A stretch of 64,000 nucleotides of DNA, from contig NZ_LT985361.1 in the NCBI RefSeq assembly GCF_900269665.1, positions 1,186,039 to 1,250,038 on the forward strand. The letters are read 5' to 3'. Shown here piece by piece: positions 24,186-33,157 of this stretch. How positions within the stretch are numbered: position 1 is the stretch's first letter; each line of letters starts with the position of its first letter. The notes beneath the pieces are model-generated. The model did no database searches and was not told where the DNA came from. It saw only the letters and a list, made by a program, of their open reading frames with translations. Made by a program: the position numbers and the translations under genes. This stretch comes from Nocardia suismassiliense. Lineage in GTDB: Bacteria; Actinomycetota; Actinomycetes; Mycobacteriales; Mycobacteriaceae.

Positions 24186-25712
24186 GTGAAGATTTCGGCG
24201 CGCGAGCTGCTCGGGCAACTGCTCGACACCGACTCGTATGTCAGCTGGGACCGGTCACCGATCACGGTGGCCGCGACCCCGCGGTACCGCGAGACGTTAC
24301 GCACGGCGGCCGTCGCGGCGGGCACCGATGAATCGGTGCTCACCGGCGAGGGACTGCTGCGCGGCCGCAGGGTGGCCGTAATCGCCTGCGAGTTCGGCTT
24401 TTTGGCGGGCTCGATCGGCGTCGCGGCGGCGGAACGGATCGTCTCGGCGGTCGAGCGCGCCACCGAACTCGGGCTGCCCCTGCTCGCTTCGCCGACCTCC
24501 GGCGGCACCCGGATGCAGGAGGGCACCGTCGCCTTCGTGCAGATGGTGAAGATCGCCGGTGCGGTCGCCGCGCACAAGAGCGCGGGCCATCCCTATCTGG
24601 TCTACCTGCGCAACCCGACCATGGGCGGCGTGTTCGCGTCGTGGGGTTCGTTGGGGCACATGACTTTTGCCGAACCCGGCGCGTTGATCGGTTTCCTCGG
24701 GCCGCGCGTCTACCAGGCCCTGTACGGCGAGGCTTTTCCCGAGGGCGTGCAGACCGCCGAGAATCTCTACCGCCGCGGTGTTATCGACGGCGCCGTCACG
24801 GTCCGCATTTTTCGCCGCATCGCGCACCGCGCCCTCAGCGTCTTCAGCGGTATCCCGCTGCCGGATTCGACTGTGGGTGAACAAGTTCCGAGTCCGGACC
24901 GACGCGCGGCCGCCGAGCCGGTCTCGGCATGGGAATCCGTGGAGATCTCCCGACGCCCGGATCGGCCCGGCATTCGTGACTTGCTACGTCATGTGACGCA
25001 ACGGGTTCCGCTCAGCGGGACCGGGCAGGGCGAGTCCGACCGAACCGTGGTGCACGCGCTGGCGCGCTTGCGTGGCCAGCCGTGCGTGGTGTTCGGCCAC
25101 GACCGTGCCGGGCAGCAGGACGGATACCCCATGGGACCCGCCGCGCTGCGCGAGGCGCGCCGCAGCATGGCGCTTGCTGAGGAGTTGCGGCTGCCGCTGG
25201 TTCTGGTCATCGACACGGTGGGCGCCGCGCTGTCGAAGGAGGCCGAGGAACGCGGATTGGCCCCTGAAATCGCCCGCTGCATCGCGGATTTGGTGACATT
25301 GAACACGCCGACCATCTCGGTGCTGCTCGGTCAGGGCACCGGTGGCGGCGCGCTGGCCCTGCTGCCCGCCGACCGCGTCCTGGCCGCCACCCATGCCTGG
25401 CTGGCCCCGCTGCCACCGGAGGGCGCGAGCGCCATCGTCTACCGCGACACCGAGCACGCCGCCGAACTGGCGCAGTCCCAACGCATCCGCGCCGCCGACC
25501 TACTGGCCGACGGTGTCGTCGACCGCATCGTGCCCGAATTCCCCGACGCGGCCGACGAATCGGTCGACTTCGCCCGCCGCATGGTCGCCGCCGTCGCCGG
25601 CGAGCTCGCCCGGCTGCGCGACCGGCCCGCCGCCGAACTCCGCGCGCTCCGCAAGCAGCGTTACCGCAGACTCGGCCTGCCGGGCGCAGTCGACCACCAG
25701 GCGGACGGCTAG
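24186..25712 (+). CDS. accD: Fused acyl-CoA carboxylase carboxyltransferase (AccD3-like)
   Basis: A 508-residue protein that joins beta-type and alpha-type carboxyltransferase halves. The N-terminal half has crotonase-like ASPTSGGTRMQEGTVAF and HPYLVYLRNPTMGGVFASWG. The C-terminal half has VVFGHDRAGQQDGYPMGPAA, LVLVIDTVGAALSKEAEERG and VLLGQGTGGGALALLPADRV. It would transfer carboxyl from biotin to an acyl-CoA, giving malonyl-CoA or a related product. It matches Rv0904c (AccD3) in length and in lying near prrAB and an echA6 homologue. GTG 24186 is chosen as start. No biotin carboxylase is in the window. Confidence 0.87.
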   Translation: MKISARELLGQLLDTDSYVSWDRSPITVAATPRYRETLRTAAVAAGTDESVLTGEGLLRGRRVAVIACEFGFLAGSIGVAAAERIVSAVERATELGLPLLASPTSGGTRMQEGTVAFVQMVKIAGAVAAHKSAGHPYLVYLRNPTMGGVFASWGSLGHMTFAEPGALIGFLGPRVYQALYGEAFPEGVQTAENLYRRGVIDGAVTVRIFRRIAHRALSVFSGIPLPDSTVGEQVPSPDRRAAAEPVSAWESVEISRRPDRPGIRDLLRHVTQRVPLSGTGQGESDRTVVHALARLRGQPCVVFGHDRAGQQDGYPMGPAALREARRSMALAEELRLPLVLVIDTVGAALSKEAEERGLAPEIARCIADLVTLNTPTISVLLGQGTGGGALALLPADRVLAATHAWLAPLPPEGASAIVYRDTEHAAELAQSQRIRAADLLADGVVDRIVPEFPDAADESVDFARRMVAAVAGELARLRDRPAAELRALRKQRYRRLGLPGAVDHQADG

Positions 25713-25906
25713 TTCCGCGCCGACGCCCTTCGCGGCGCCCACTGTTCGGCGCGGCGCGACCCGCATCCGAGGGCTCGGCTCAGCGGCCATCGAGTCATCA
25801 CCATCACGGTCGGGCGGTACGAAAGTGCAGGTCGAGCGGTAAACCGGGGGCCAACACGCCAAGGGGCAGCGTTGACGGCTCGCCGCCACACTTCTACCGT
25901 CGCAGG

Positions 25907-26764
25907 GTGACCTTCAGAAGCGAGACCTCCGCCGTCCCCTCGATCGTCCTCAACGACGGGAACGTGATCCCGCAACTCGGCTTCGGTGTGTTCCAGGTGC
26001 CCGAGGAGGATGTGACCTCGGTCGTCACCACCGCGCTGGAGGTCGGCTACCGCAGTATCGACACGGCGGCGGTCTACGGCAACGAAGAGGGGACCGGTCG
26101 CGCGATCCGCGATTTCGGGCTGCCGCGCGACGAAATCTACGTCACCACCAAGGTCTGGAACTCCGAGCAGGGCTTCGACTCGACGCTGCGCGCGTTCGAC
26201 GCCAGCATGCAGCGGCTCGGTCTGGACTACCTCGACCTGTACCTGATCCACTGGCCGGTGCCCGCGGCCGACCGCTACCTGGACACGTTCCGCGCGTTGC
26301 AGGCGCTCAAGACCCAGGGCCGGGTCAAGTCCATCGGCGTCTCCAACTTCAACCCCGCGCACCTGGAGAGGGTCATCGGCGAGATCGGTGAGATCCCCGC
26401 GGTGAACCAGATCGAGCTACATCCGCAGCTCGCACAGCGCGAGCTACGCGAGTTCCACGCGGGTCACGCGATCGCCACCGAGGCGTGGAGCCCGCTCGGC
26501 CAGGGCACCCTGCTCGACGACCGGACCATCACCTCGGTCGCCGCCGCGGTCGGCCGCACGCCGGCCCAGGTGATCATCCGCTGGCACCTACAACTCGGCA
26601 ATATCGTCATTCCGAAGTCGGTCACGCCGTCCCGGATCGCGGAGAACTTCGACGTGTTCAGCTTCGAACTGTCCCGTGATCAGATGGACGCGATCAACGC
26701 GCTGGACACCGGCTCCCGCCTCGGCGGCGACCCGGAGACGTTCGCCGCGGGCCTGGACGACTGA
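25907..26764 (+). CDS. Aldo/keto reductase (AKR5-like)
   Basis: A 285-residue NADPH-dependent reductase. Family signatures occur in order: GYRSIDTAAVYGNEEGTGRA with the catalytic aspartate and tyrosine, VTTKVWNSEQG with the catalytic lysine, YLIHWPVP with the histidine, SIGVSNFNPAHLE, and the cofactor-binding IPKSVTPSRIAENFDVFSF. It resembles 2,5-diketo-D-gluconate reductases, but the physiological carbonyl substrate is unknown. GTG 25907 starts the protein. It is convergent with the monooxygenase that ends four bases later, at 26768. Confidence 0.9.
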   Translation: MTFRSETSAVPSIVLNDGNVIPQLGFGVFQVPEEDVTSVVTTALEVGYRSIDTAAVYGNEEGTGRAIRDFGLPRDEIYVTTKVWNSEQGFDSTLRAFDASMQRLGLDYLDLYLIHWPVPAADRYLDTFRALQALKTQGRVKSIGVSNFNPAHLERVIGEIGEIPAVNQIELHPQLAQRELREFHAGHAIATEAWSPLGQGTLLDDRTITSVAAAVGRTPAQVIIRWHLQLGNIVIPKSVTPSRIAENFDVFSFELSRDQMDAINALDTGSRLGGDPETFAAGLDD

Positions 26765-26767
26765 GGG

Positions 26768-27871
26768 TCACTGCGCGTTCAGATATCGGGTGAGCTCCGT
26801 GGCCGCCGCGCGCCCGGCGCGGTTCGCGCCGATGGTGCTCGCGGACGGTCCGTAACCGATCAGGTGAATGCGCGGATCCGCGGCCACCTGGGTGGCGAGT
26901 CGCCCGGTCATGGTGATGCCGCCGCCGGGCCCGCGTAGTCGCAGCGGCGCCAAATGGTCCAGTGCGCTGCGGAATCCGGTGGCCCAGAGGATCACCTCCG
27001 CGGGCTGGAACGAGCCGTCGGCCCAGCGCACCCCGTCCGGTTCGATGTGGTCGAACATCGGCAGCCGGTGCAGCGCGCCGCGTGCCTTGGCGGCCCGCAG
27101 CCGATCGTCCAGCCGCAGCCCGGTAACCGAGACCACCGACCCCGGCGGCAAGCCCCGGCGCACCCGGTCTTCCACCTGGGCCACCGCCGCGCGCCCGTCC
27201 TCGGGCCCGAAGGAGTCGTCGCGGAAGACCGGTTCGGTTCTCGTCACCCACGTGGTGGAGGTGACCTGGGAGATCTCGTCCAGCAACTGCACCGCCGAGA
27301 CACCGCCGCCGACCACCACCACATGCTTGCCCGCGAACTCCGCCGCGGTGCGGTAGTCGTGGGTGTGCAGCTGCCGCCCGGCGAAGGTCTCCGCGCCGCG
27401 GTAGCGGGGGATGAAGGGGTGTTCCCAGGTGCCGGTGCCGTTGATCAGGCCGCGCACCCGGATCGTGCCCGCCGCGTCGGTCTCGGCATTGAGGATCGGC
27501 CCGTGCTCGGCGGGGCTACCGTCCTCGGTCCGGTCACAGACCACGGTGACCGACACCTGTCTGCGCACTCGCAGGTCGAAGCGCTTCTCGTAGAGCTCGT
27601 AGTAGTGCGGCACCGCGGTCGCCGCGGGCGCCGATTCCGAGCCAGGCGGCAATGTTTCCGCGAACGACATGCCCGGGAGGTCGTGCACCCGATTGACGGT
27701 GGTCAGGGTGAGCGAGGGCCAGCGGAACTGCCAGGCCCCGCCGGGACCGGGTGCATGGTCCACGATGAGAAAGTCCTGTTCGGGGCGTAGCCCGAGGCGC
27801 TGGAGGTGATAACCGGCCGACAGTCCGGCCTGACCAGCGCCGATCACCAGGATTTCGAAGTCTGTCGGCAC
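26768..27871 (-). CDS. Flavin-containing monooxygenase / NAD(P)-binding oxidoreductase
   Basis: A 367-residue flavoprotein. The FAD-binding GxGxxG is in ILVIGAGQAGLSAGYHLQ at the N-terminus, and the NADPH-binding glycine motif in HVVVVGGGVSAVQLLDEI near residue 180. LTTVNRVHDLPGMSF and the C-terminal ILWATGFRSALDHLAPL match FMO/CzcO-like actinobacterial proteins. The start is GTG 27871, since the FAD motif follows at once. It is divergent from the enoyl-CoA hydratase-like gene by 90 bases. Substrate unknown. Confidence 0.85.
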   Translation of the reverse strand: MPTDFEILVIGAGQAGLSAGYHLQRLGLRPEQDFLIVDHAPGPGGAWQFRWPSLTLTTVNRVHDLPGMSFAETLPPGSESAPAATAVPHYYELYEKRFDLRVRRQVSVTVVCDRTEDGSPAEHGPILNAETDAAGTIRVRGLINGTGTWEHPFIPRYRGAETFAGRQLHTHDYRTAAEFAGKHVVVVGGGVSAVQLLDEISQVTSTTWVTRTEPVFRDDSFGPEDGRAAVAQVEDRVRRGLPPGSVVSVTGLRLDDRLRAAKARGALHRLPMFDHIEPDGVRWADGSFQPAEVILWATGFRSALDHLAPLRLRGPGGGITMTGRLATQVAADPRIHLIGYGPSASTIGANRAGRAAATELTRYLNAQ

Positions 27872-27961
27872 AGCCGGAGATCGTAACCGCTTGAGCGGTC
27901 TGCGCCGTCGGCTGTGGCAAAGTGAATGTAACCAGACGGATCGCTCAGTTGGGGAGGTCGC

Positions 27962-28690
27962 ATGCTCGGAGTTAGCCGAGACGGTGACGTAGTGACCATC
28001 GGACTTCAGCGGGAGGAGCGGCGCAACGCGCTCAACCTCGAGCTCATCACGCTGCTGCGCGAAGCCGTCATCGCCGCCGTCGCGGACGGCGCACGGGTGA
28101 TCGTGCTGACCGGCCGCGGCCCCATCTTCTGTGCGGGCGCGGATCTGTCCGGCGTCTACTCCGAGGAGTTCCTGGCCGGGCTGATGGAGATGCTGCACAC
28201 CGTCGAGTCCGTGCCGGTGCCGGTGATCTCGGCGATCAACGGCGGTGCGCTCGGCGCGGGCGTGCAGCTGGCCATCGCCTCGGATCTGCGGGTGATCGGG
28301 CCGGACGCCTACATCGCGATTCCCGCGGCCAAGCTCGGCATCTCGGTCGACCGGTGGACGATGCGCAGGTTGGTCTCGCTGATCGGCGGCGGTCCGGCCC
28401 GGACCATCCTGATCGGCGCGGAGCCGGTGACGGCGGCCGACGCCTACACCTTCGGCTTCGCCAACCGGCTCGGCACGCTGGCCGACGCACAGGCCTGGGC
28501 CAAGCAGATCGCCGAGCTCGCCCCGCTGTCGCTGCGGCACATGAAGCTGGTGCTCAACGACGACGGCACCCGCGAGCCGGAGACCGCGCAGCAGCGCGAC
28601 GCGCTCGAGGCGGCGTGGTCCAGCGCCGACGCCCAGGAGGGCAGGCTGGCCAGACAAGAGAAGCGCGCCGCGAAATTCGTGGGGCGATGA
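27962..28690 (+). CDS. Enoyl-CoA hydratase/isomerase family protein (EchA6-like, probably non-hydratase)
   Basis: A 242-residue crotonase-fold protein. The oxyanion-hole loops are FCAGADLSGV and INGGALGAGVQLAIASDLRV. At the two positions where hydratases carry catalytic glutamates, this protein reads GAGVQLAIAS and AAKLGISVD, so both acids seem to be missing. M. tuberculosis EchA6 (Rv0905), which occupies the same place beside accD3, also lacks hydratase activity and instead carries acyl-CoA to mycolic-acid synthesis. A similar role is an inference. The stop overlaps the next gene (ATGA). Confidence 0.87.
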   Translation: MLGVSRDGDVVTIGLQREERRNALNLELITLLREAVIAAVADGARVIVLTGRGPIFCAGADLSGVYSEEFLAGLMEMLHTVESVPVPVISAINGGALGAGVQLAIASDLRVIGPDAYIAIPAAKLGISVDRWTMRRLVSLIGGGPARTILIGAEPVTAADAYTFGFANRLGTLADAQAWAKQIAELAPLSLRHMKLVLNDDGTREPETAQQRDALEAAWSSADAQEGRLARQEKRAAKFVGR

Positions 28691-29832
28691 TGAACATCCG
28701 CAGCATTGCCGGTGCCGCGGCGGGCGCGCTCGGCCTCACCTGGGTGGTCCGGGCGGCGTGGGGCATCCCGTCCGCGATGGGCGCCTCGATCTCCGCCATC
28801 CAGCCGTACGCGACGGGCGCGACCACCTACCGCGACCGCCACTTCCACAACACCGAGCCGAGCAGTCAGCTGGCCGCGGGATCGGCGCCGTCGCTGCTGG
28901 TTTCGGCGTTCACCAAACGCAATGTGGGCCGCCCGACCGGGGTGATCCCGCTGCAGACGCCGCAGCTGCCGGAGTCGGCCGCCGACCTGGCCGTCACCTG
29001 GTACGGCCACGCCACCGCGCTCATCGAGATCGACGGCTACCGAGTGCTCACCGATCCGGTGTGGAGCGAACGGGTTTCGCCGTCCGCGCTGGTCGGGCCG
29101 ACCCGCATGCATCCGGTGCCGACGCCGCTGGCGGAGCTGCCCGCGGTCGACGCGGTGCTCATCTCGCACGACCACTACGACCATCTGGACAAGGACACCG
29201 TCCGCGAGCTCGTGCTGCGCCAGACCGCGCCGTTCCTGGTGCCGATCGGCATCGGCGCGCACCTGCGGCACTGGGGCGTGCCGGAGCACCGGATCATCGA
29301 ATTGGATTGGGGCGGTTCGGTTTCGCTGTCCGCGCTGGGCCGGGCCCACGAGGGCTCCGATCTGGTGCTCACCTGTACCGAGGCGCGGCACTTCTCCGGC
29401 CGCGGGCTGATCCGCAACACCACCCTGTGGGCGTCCTGGTCCATCGTCGGGCCGACCAAGCGGGCGTACTTCGGCGGCGACACCGGATACACCAAGGCGT
29501 TCGCGGAAGCCGGTGCGGCCCTTGGCCCGTTCGATCTGACGCTGCTGCCGATCGGCGCCTACGACGAGCGGTGGCGTGATGTGCACATGAACCCGGAGGA
29601 AGCCGTCCGCGCGCACGCCGATCTGTGCGCGGGCGACGCAGATCACGGCCTGCTGGTGCCGATCCACTGGGCCACCTTCAATCTGGCGTTCCACGGGTGG
29701 TCCGAGCCGGTGCGGCGCATGGTGACGGCGGCCGAGGCGGCGGGCACCGCGATCGCGATTCCGATGCCGGGCCAGCGGGTCGACCCCGGTGGTGTACCAC
29801 CGCGGGATTCATGGTGGGAAGATGTGGGTTGA
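28687..29832 (+). CDS. Metallo-beta-lactamase fold hydrolase (NAPE-PLD/UlaG-like)
   Basis: A 381-residue protein with the zinc motif HDHYDH in LISHDHYDHLD near residue 160. Other ligands are in CTEARHFSGRG, AYFGGDTGYTKAF and LVPIHWATF. The initial TWYGHATALIEIDGYRVLTD is typical of the N-acyl-phosphatidylethanolamine phospholipase D-like branch (Rv0906 relatives). Residues 1-35 are hydrophobic and may anchor the protein. Two adjacent ATGs (28687 and 28690) are possible starts; the first overlaps the upstream stop, which implies coupling. A lipid phosphodiester substrate is likely but unproven. Confidence 0.87.
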   Translation: MMNIRSIAGAAAGALGLTWVVRAAWGIPSAMGASISAIQPYATGATTYRDRHFHNTEPSSQLAAGSAPSLLVSAFTKRNVGRPTGVIPLQTPQLPESAADLAVTWYGHATALIEIDGYRVLTDPVWSERVSPSALVGPTRMHPVPTPLAELPAVDAVLISHDHYDHLDKDTVRELVLRQTAPFLVPIGIGAHLRHWGVPEHRIIELDWGGSVSLSALGRAHEGSDLVLTCTEARHFSGRGLIRNTTLWASWSIVGPTKRAYFGGDTGYTKAFAEAGAALGPFDLTLLPIGAYDERWRDVHMNPEEAVRAHADLCAGDADHGLLVPIHWATFNLAFHGWSEPVRRMVTAAEAAGTAIAIPMPGQRVDPGGVPPRDSWWEDVG

Positions 29833-29869
29833 CATCCTGCTAGTGGGCTAGAGGAAGGATCGGAAAGCT

Positions 29870-30154
29870 ATGAGCTTCGCAGATACTTTGAAGGGCCTCG
29901 TCGGCAAGGGCAAGGACGCGGCGGCCAAGAACGCGGACAAGATCAACGACGCCATCGACAAGGGCGGCGACTTCATCGACCAGAAGACCCAGGGCAAGTA
30001 CTCGGACAAGATCGCGAAGGGCAAGGAGGCCGCCAAGAAGGTGGTCCCGCCGGAGGATCAGCCGGGTGCGCCGGGTCAGCCGGGCGGTGCGGGCGCGCCG
30101 GGCACCACCCCGGACCAGCCCAGCACCCCGGATCAGCCGGGCACACAGGTCTGA
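29870..30154 (+). CDS. Rv0909-like small protein (annotated antitoxin family)
   Basis: A 94-residue hydrophilic protein. Residues 1-60 are a charged helical region with the pattern KINDAIDKGGDFIDQKTQGK, matching the MT0933/Rv0909 family that is commonly called antitoxin. Residues 60-94 are a Pro/Gly/Gln tail. GAGGAAGG lies ten bases before the ATG. No toxin of the Rv0910 type follows; the next gene is ligD. A smaller relative lies just past ligD at 32621. The antitoxin label is therefore doubtful here. Confidence 0.8.
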   Translation: MSFADTLKGLVGKGKDAAAKNADKINDAIDKGGDFIDQKTQGKYSDKIAKGKEAAKKVVPPEDQPGAPGQPGGAGAPGTTPDQPSTPDQPGTQV

Positions 30155-30205
30155 CGAGCGGCGGGGGCCCGCTTTTTGTCGGTCCCCGCCTCTAAAATCG
30201 TTGTC

Positions 30206-32539
30206 ATGGCGTCCCGTCGGCGGTTCGGGGGTATCGAGGTTGAACTCAGCAACCTCGACAAAGTGCTGTATCCGGCCACCGGTACCACCAAAGGCGAAGT
30301 CATCGCTTACTATTCGGCGATCGCGCCGGCGATGCTGCCGCATATCGCCGGTCGTCCGGTCACCAGGAAGCGCTGGCCCAACGGGGTCGACGAGCCTTCC
30401 TTCTTCGAGAAGAACCTGCCCGCGCACGCGCCGTCGTGGATCGAACGGCACACCATCCAGCATTCCGACCGCAAGGTCACCTATCCGCTGATCGACTCCG
30501 AGGCCGGGCTGGCCTGGCTCGGGCAGCAGGCGGCGCTGGAAGTGCATGTGCAGCAATGGCGTTTCGACGGCGACTCGGTCGGGCCGGCCACCCGCATCGT
30601 CTTCGATCTCGATCCGGGTCCCGATATGGAGCTGGCGGATTGCGCTCGGGTGGCGCTCGCGGTACGCGACATGATCGAGGACATCGGCCTGCGCGCGTTC
30701 CCGGTCACCAGTGGTAGCAAGGGAATTCACATCTACGTCCCGCTGGATCGTGAGGTGAGTTCGAGCGGCGCGTCCACCGTGGCCAAACAGGTGGCCACGA
30801 ATCTCGAACGGCTGCACCCGGATCTGGTCACCGCGACGATGGCGAAGGCGGCCCGCGGCGGCAAGATCTTCCTCGACTGGAGCCAGAACAACGCCGCCAA
30901 GACCACGATCGCGCCGTACTCCATGCGCGGCCGCGCACAGCCCACTGCGGCGGCCCCGCGCACCTGGAAGGAGATCGAGAACCGGAAGAAGCTGCGGCAC
31001 TTGCGCTTCGACGAGGTCCTCGCGCGCTGGCAGGCCGACGGTGACCTGCTCGCCGAGCTCGATCCGCCACTGCCGCAGGGCAATACCGCGTCGCCGGAGT
31101 CCGGCGCCGACGCGCTGGCCAAGTATCGGTCGATGCGCGATCCGGCGCGAACGCCCGAGCCGGTGCCCGCCGAGCGGCCGGAACCGGGCGAGAACAATCG
31201 CTACGTCGTGCAGGAACATCATGCGCGGCGGCTGCATTGGGATGTGCGGCTCGAACGCGGCGGCGTGCTGGTGTCCTGGGCGGTACCGAAGGGACCGCCG
31301 ACCACCTCGAAGCAGAACCGGCTCGCCGTGCACACCGAGGATCATCCGCTGGAGTACCTGGACTTCCACGGCGCCATCCCGAAGGGGCAGTACGGCGCCG
31401 GCGAGATGACGATCTGGGATTCCGGCACCTACGAGACCGAGAAGTGGCGCGACGACGAGGTGATCGTGCGATTCCACGGTGAGCGGCTCAATGGGCGTTA
31501 CGCGCTGATCCAGACCAACGGCAACCAGTGGCTGATGCATCTGATGCGCGAGCAGCATCCCGACGGTGCCGATCCGGGCGACCAGGCCACGAGCGGTCTC
31601 GGCGAAGAGCCCGCCAAGCCGTCCGGCCGCATCATCCGGGTGTCGAGCGGGCCGTCGCCCTTCCCGAAGGGGCTGGCGCCGATGCTCGCGACCCCCGGTG
31701 ACGTCGCCGATCTCACCGCCGACGAGTGGTGCTTCGAGACCAAGTGGGACGGCTTCCGGCTGATCGCTGAAATCGAGTCCGGCAGAGTCACTTTGCGCAG
31801 CCGGCATGGCATCGTGGTGAACAACCGCTACCCGGGCATGGCGGTGCTCGGCGACGAACTGGCCGGGCACAACGTGGTCCTGGACGGCGAGGCGGTGGTC
31901 TTCGACGACCACGGTGTGGCGAATCTCGGCCTGCTCCAGGCGGATGCGGCGCGGGCCGTGTTCGTCGGCTTCGACGTGCTGTATCTGGACGGCACTTCGC
32001 TTGTCCGCAAACGCTATTCTGATCGCCGCCGGGTGCTGGAGGCGCTCGCCGGCACCGCGCCCTCGCTGCTCGTGCCGCCGCGACTGGACGGTTCCGGGGC
32101 CGACGCGGTGCGCTACAGCCAGGACCAGGGCATGGAGGGCGTGGTCGCCAAGCGCAAGGACTCGGTGTACCTGCCCGGCAAGCGCGGCCACTCCTGGGTG
32201 AAGCAGCGCAACTGGCGCACCCAGGAGGTGGTCATCGGCGGCTGGCGGCGCAGCGACGCGCGGGACTTCAAGTCGCTGCTCGTCGGTATCCCGTACGAGG
32301 GCAGGCTGATCTACGTCGGCCGGGTCGGCACCGGATTCAACGACACCGACATGCGGGAGCTGGCCAAGCGCCTGAGCCCGTCCGAGCGGAAGACCAGCCC
32401 GTTCGACAACGACCTGACCGCCGAGGAGCGCAAGGAAGCGGTCTGGGTGACCCCGAAAATCCATGGCACCGTGCGTTTCATGAACTGGACCGAGACCGGC
32501 CGCCTGTGGCATCCGGCGTGGCTGGGCGCCACGGACTGA
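30206..32539 (+). CDS. ligD: Multifunctional DNA ligase LigD (POL-PE-LIG)
   Basis: LigD repairs double-strand breaks by non-homologous end joining together with Ku. The 777-residue protein has the three mycobacterial-order domains. The primase-like polymerase is about residues 5-290 (RIVFDLDPGPDMELADC carries the metal aspartates; SGSKGIHIYVPLD). The 3'-phosphoesterase is about 330-470 (HHARRLHWDVRLE). The ATP ligase is about 490-777, with the adenylated lysine 513 in ETKWDGFRL and nucleotidyltransferase motifs EGVVAKRKDSVYLPGKRG and WVKQRNW. ATG 30206 is the start. No ku gene is in the window, although ku sits beside ligD in mycobacteria. Confidence 0.95.
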   Translation: MASRRRFGGIEVELSNLDKVLYPATGTTKGEVIAYYSAIAPAMLPHIAGRPVTRKRWPNGVDEPSFFEKNLPAHAPSWIERHTIQHSDRKVTYPLIDSEAGLAWLGQQAALEVHVQQWRFDGDSVGPATRIVFDLDPGPDMELADCARVALAVRDMIEDIGLRAFPVTSGSKGIHIYVPLDREVSSSGASTVAKQVATNLERLHPDLVTATMAKAARGGKIFLDWSQNNAAKTTIAPYSMRGRAQPTAAAPRTWKEIENRKKLRHLRFDEVLARWQADGDLLAELDPPLPQGNTASPESGADALAKYRSMRDPARTPEPVPAERPEPGENNRYVVQEHHARRLHWDVRLERGGVLVSWAVPKGPPTTSKQNRLAVHTEDHPLEYLDFHGAIPKGQYGAGEMTIWDSGTYETEKWRDDEVIVRFHGERLNGRYALIQTNGNQWLMHLMREQHPDGADPGDQATSGLGEEPAKPSGRIIRVSSGPSPFPKGLAPMLATPGDVADLTADEWCFETKWDGFRLIAEIESGRVTLRSRHGIVVNNRYPGMAVLGDELAGHNVVLDGEAVVFDDHGVANLGLLQADAARAVFVGFDVLYLDGTSLVRKRYSDRRRVLEALAGTAPSLLVPPRLDGSGADAVRYSQDQGMEGVVAKRKDSVYLPGKRGHSWVKQRNWRTQEVVIGGWRRSDARDFKSLLVGIPYEGRLIYVGRVGTGFNDTDMRELAKRLSPSERKTSPFDNDLTAEERKEAVWVTPKIHGTVRFMNWTETGRLWHPAWLGATD

Positions 32540-32620
32540 CGTGTACCGGCGCGTACTCCCGTTCGGCCGCGCCCATTACAGTGATCCGCTGGTGGACCCA
32601 TCTTCAATGAGGAGTGCGTA

Positions 32621-32800
32621 GTGGACTTCAAGAACCTGGCGAACAAGGCTGTCGACCTGGCCCAGCAGCACGCGGACAAGGTGGAGACCGTCATCGACAA
32701 GGCGGGCGATCTGGTCGACCAGAAGACCGGCGGCAAGTACGCGGGCCAGGTCGACTCTGCCCAGGAAGCCGCCAAGAAGGCGCTGCGCGAGCAGAAGTGA
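32621..32800 (+). CDS. Second Rv0909-like small protein
   Basis: A 59-residue protein starting at GTG 32621 with GAGGAG eight bases upstream. It reads MDFKNLANKAVDLAQQ at the start and contains VIDKAGDLVDQKTGGKYAG. It aligns by eye with the first 60 residues of the protein at 29870 (DKGGDFIDQKTQGKYSD) but lacks the Pro/Gly tail. It is highly charged and helical. Its placement 81 bases after ligD means the ligase gene is flanked by two paralogues. Function unknown. Confidence 0.82.
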   Translation: MDFKNLANKAVDLAQQHADKVETVIDKAGDLVDQKTGGKYAGQVDSAQEAAKKALREQK

Positions 32801-33157
32801 CCCGGCTCGACTGCGCCTGAGGCACTTTCGACACGCTGGGCCGGGCCGCGCCGGACATTCGCGGCGGTGGGTCTGACCATGGGTTGACCGTTGCCGGGGG
32901 TCCGGAACGGTCAGTACCGTGAATGGCCTCGAGGCCCGAGTGCGTCGGCGCGGACCCGTATCCGGCGCACGGCGTCGTGGCCGCACCGGACAGGGGAGGT
33001 CCCCATGCGCAGCAGCCATGAACCGGCCGGAGCCGGTGTGCCCGCGCTATCAATACTGGTCGGCCGAGTATTTCGTTCCGGCAACAAGTTAGGGGTGTCG
33101 GGGATACGTCGCGCGAGTGCCGAACGGTTCGGTCACGCGCAAGGTAGGTTGCCTGCC
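32801..33157. other. Intergenic region without a convincing gene
   Basis: These 357 bases separate the small Rv0909-like gene from the lipase. A strong ribosome-site-like GGGGAGGT precedes an ATG at 33005 that is in frame with the lipase, but the 51 residues it would add are not signal-like. No hairpin or promoter stands out clearly. Confidence 0.5.

Noticed and set aside
24186..25712. Reading the carboxyltransferase as an enoyl-CoA hydratase
   Set aside because: The crotonase-like fold occurs in both halves, but the biotin-carboxyl transfer motifs and the fused two-domain length fit AccD3-type carboxyltransferases.
29840..32512. An 890-codon open frame antisense to ligD
   Set aside because: It is the usual high-GC antisense shadow. 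LigD has complete domains and motifs on the plus strand, and the antisense product is a His/Arg/Gly-rich sequence with no recognisable domain.
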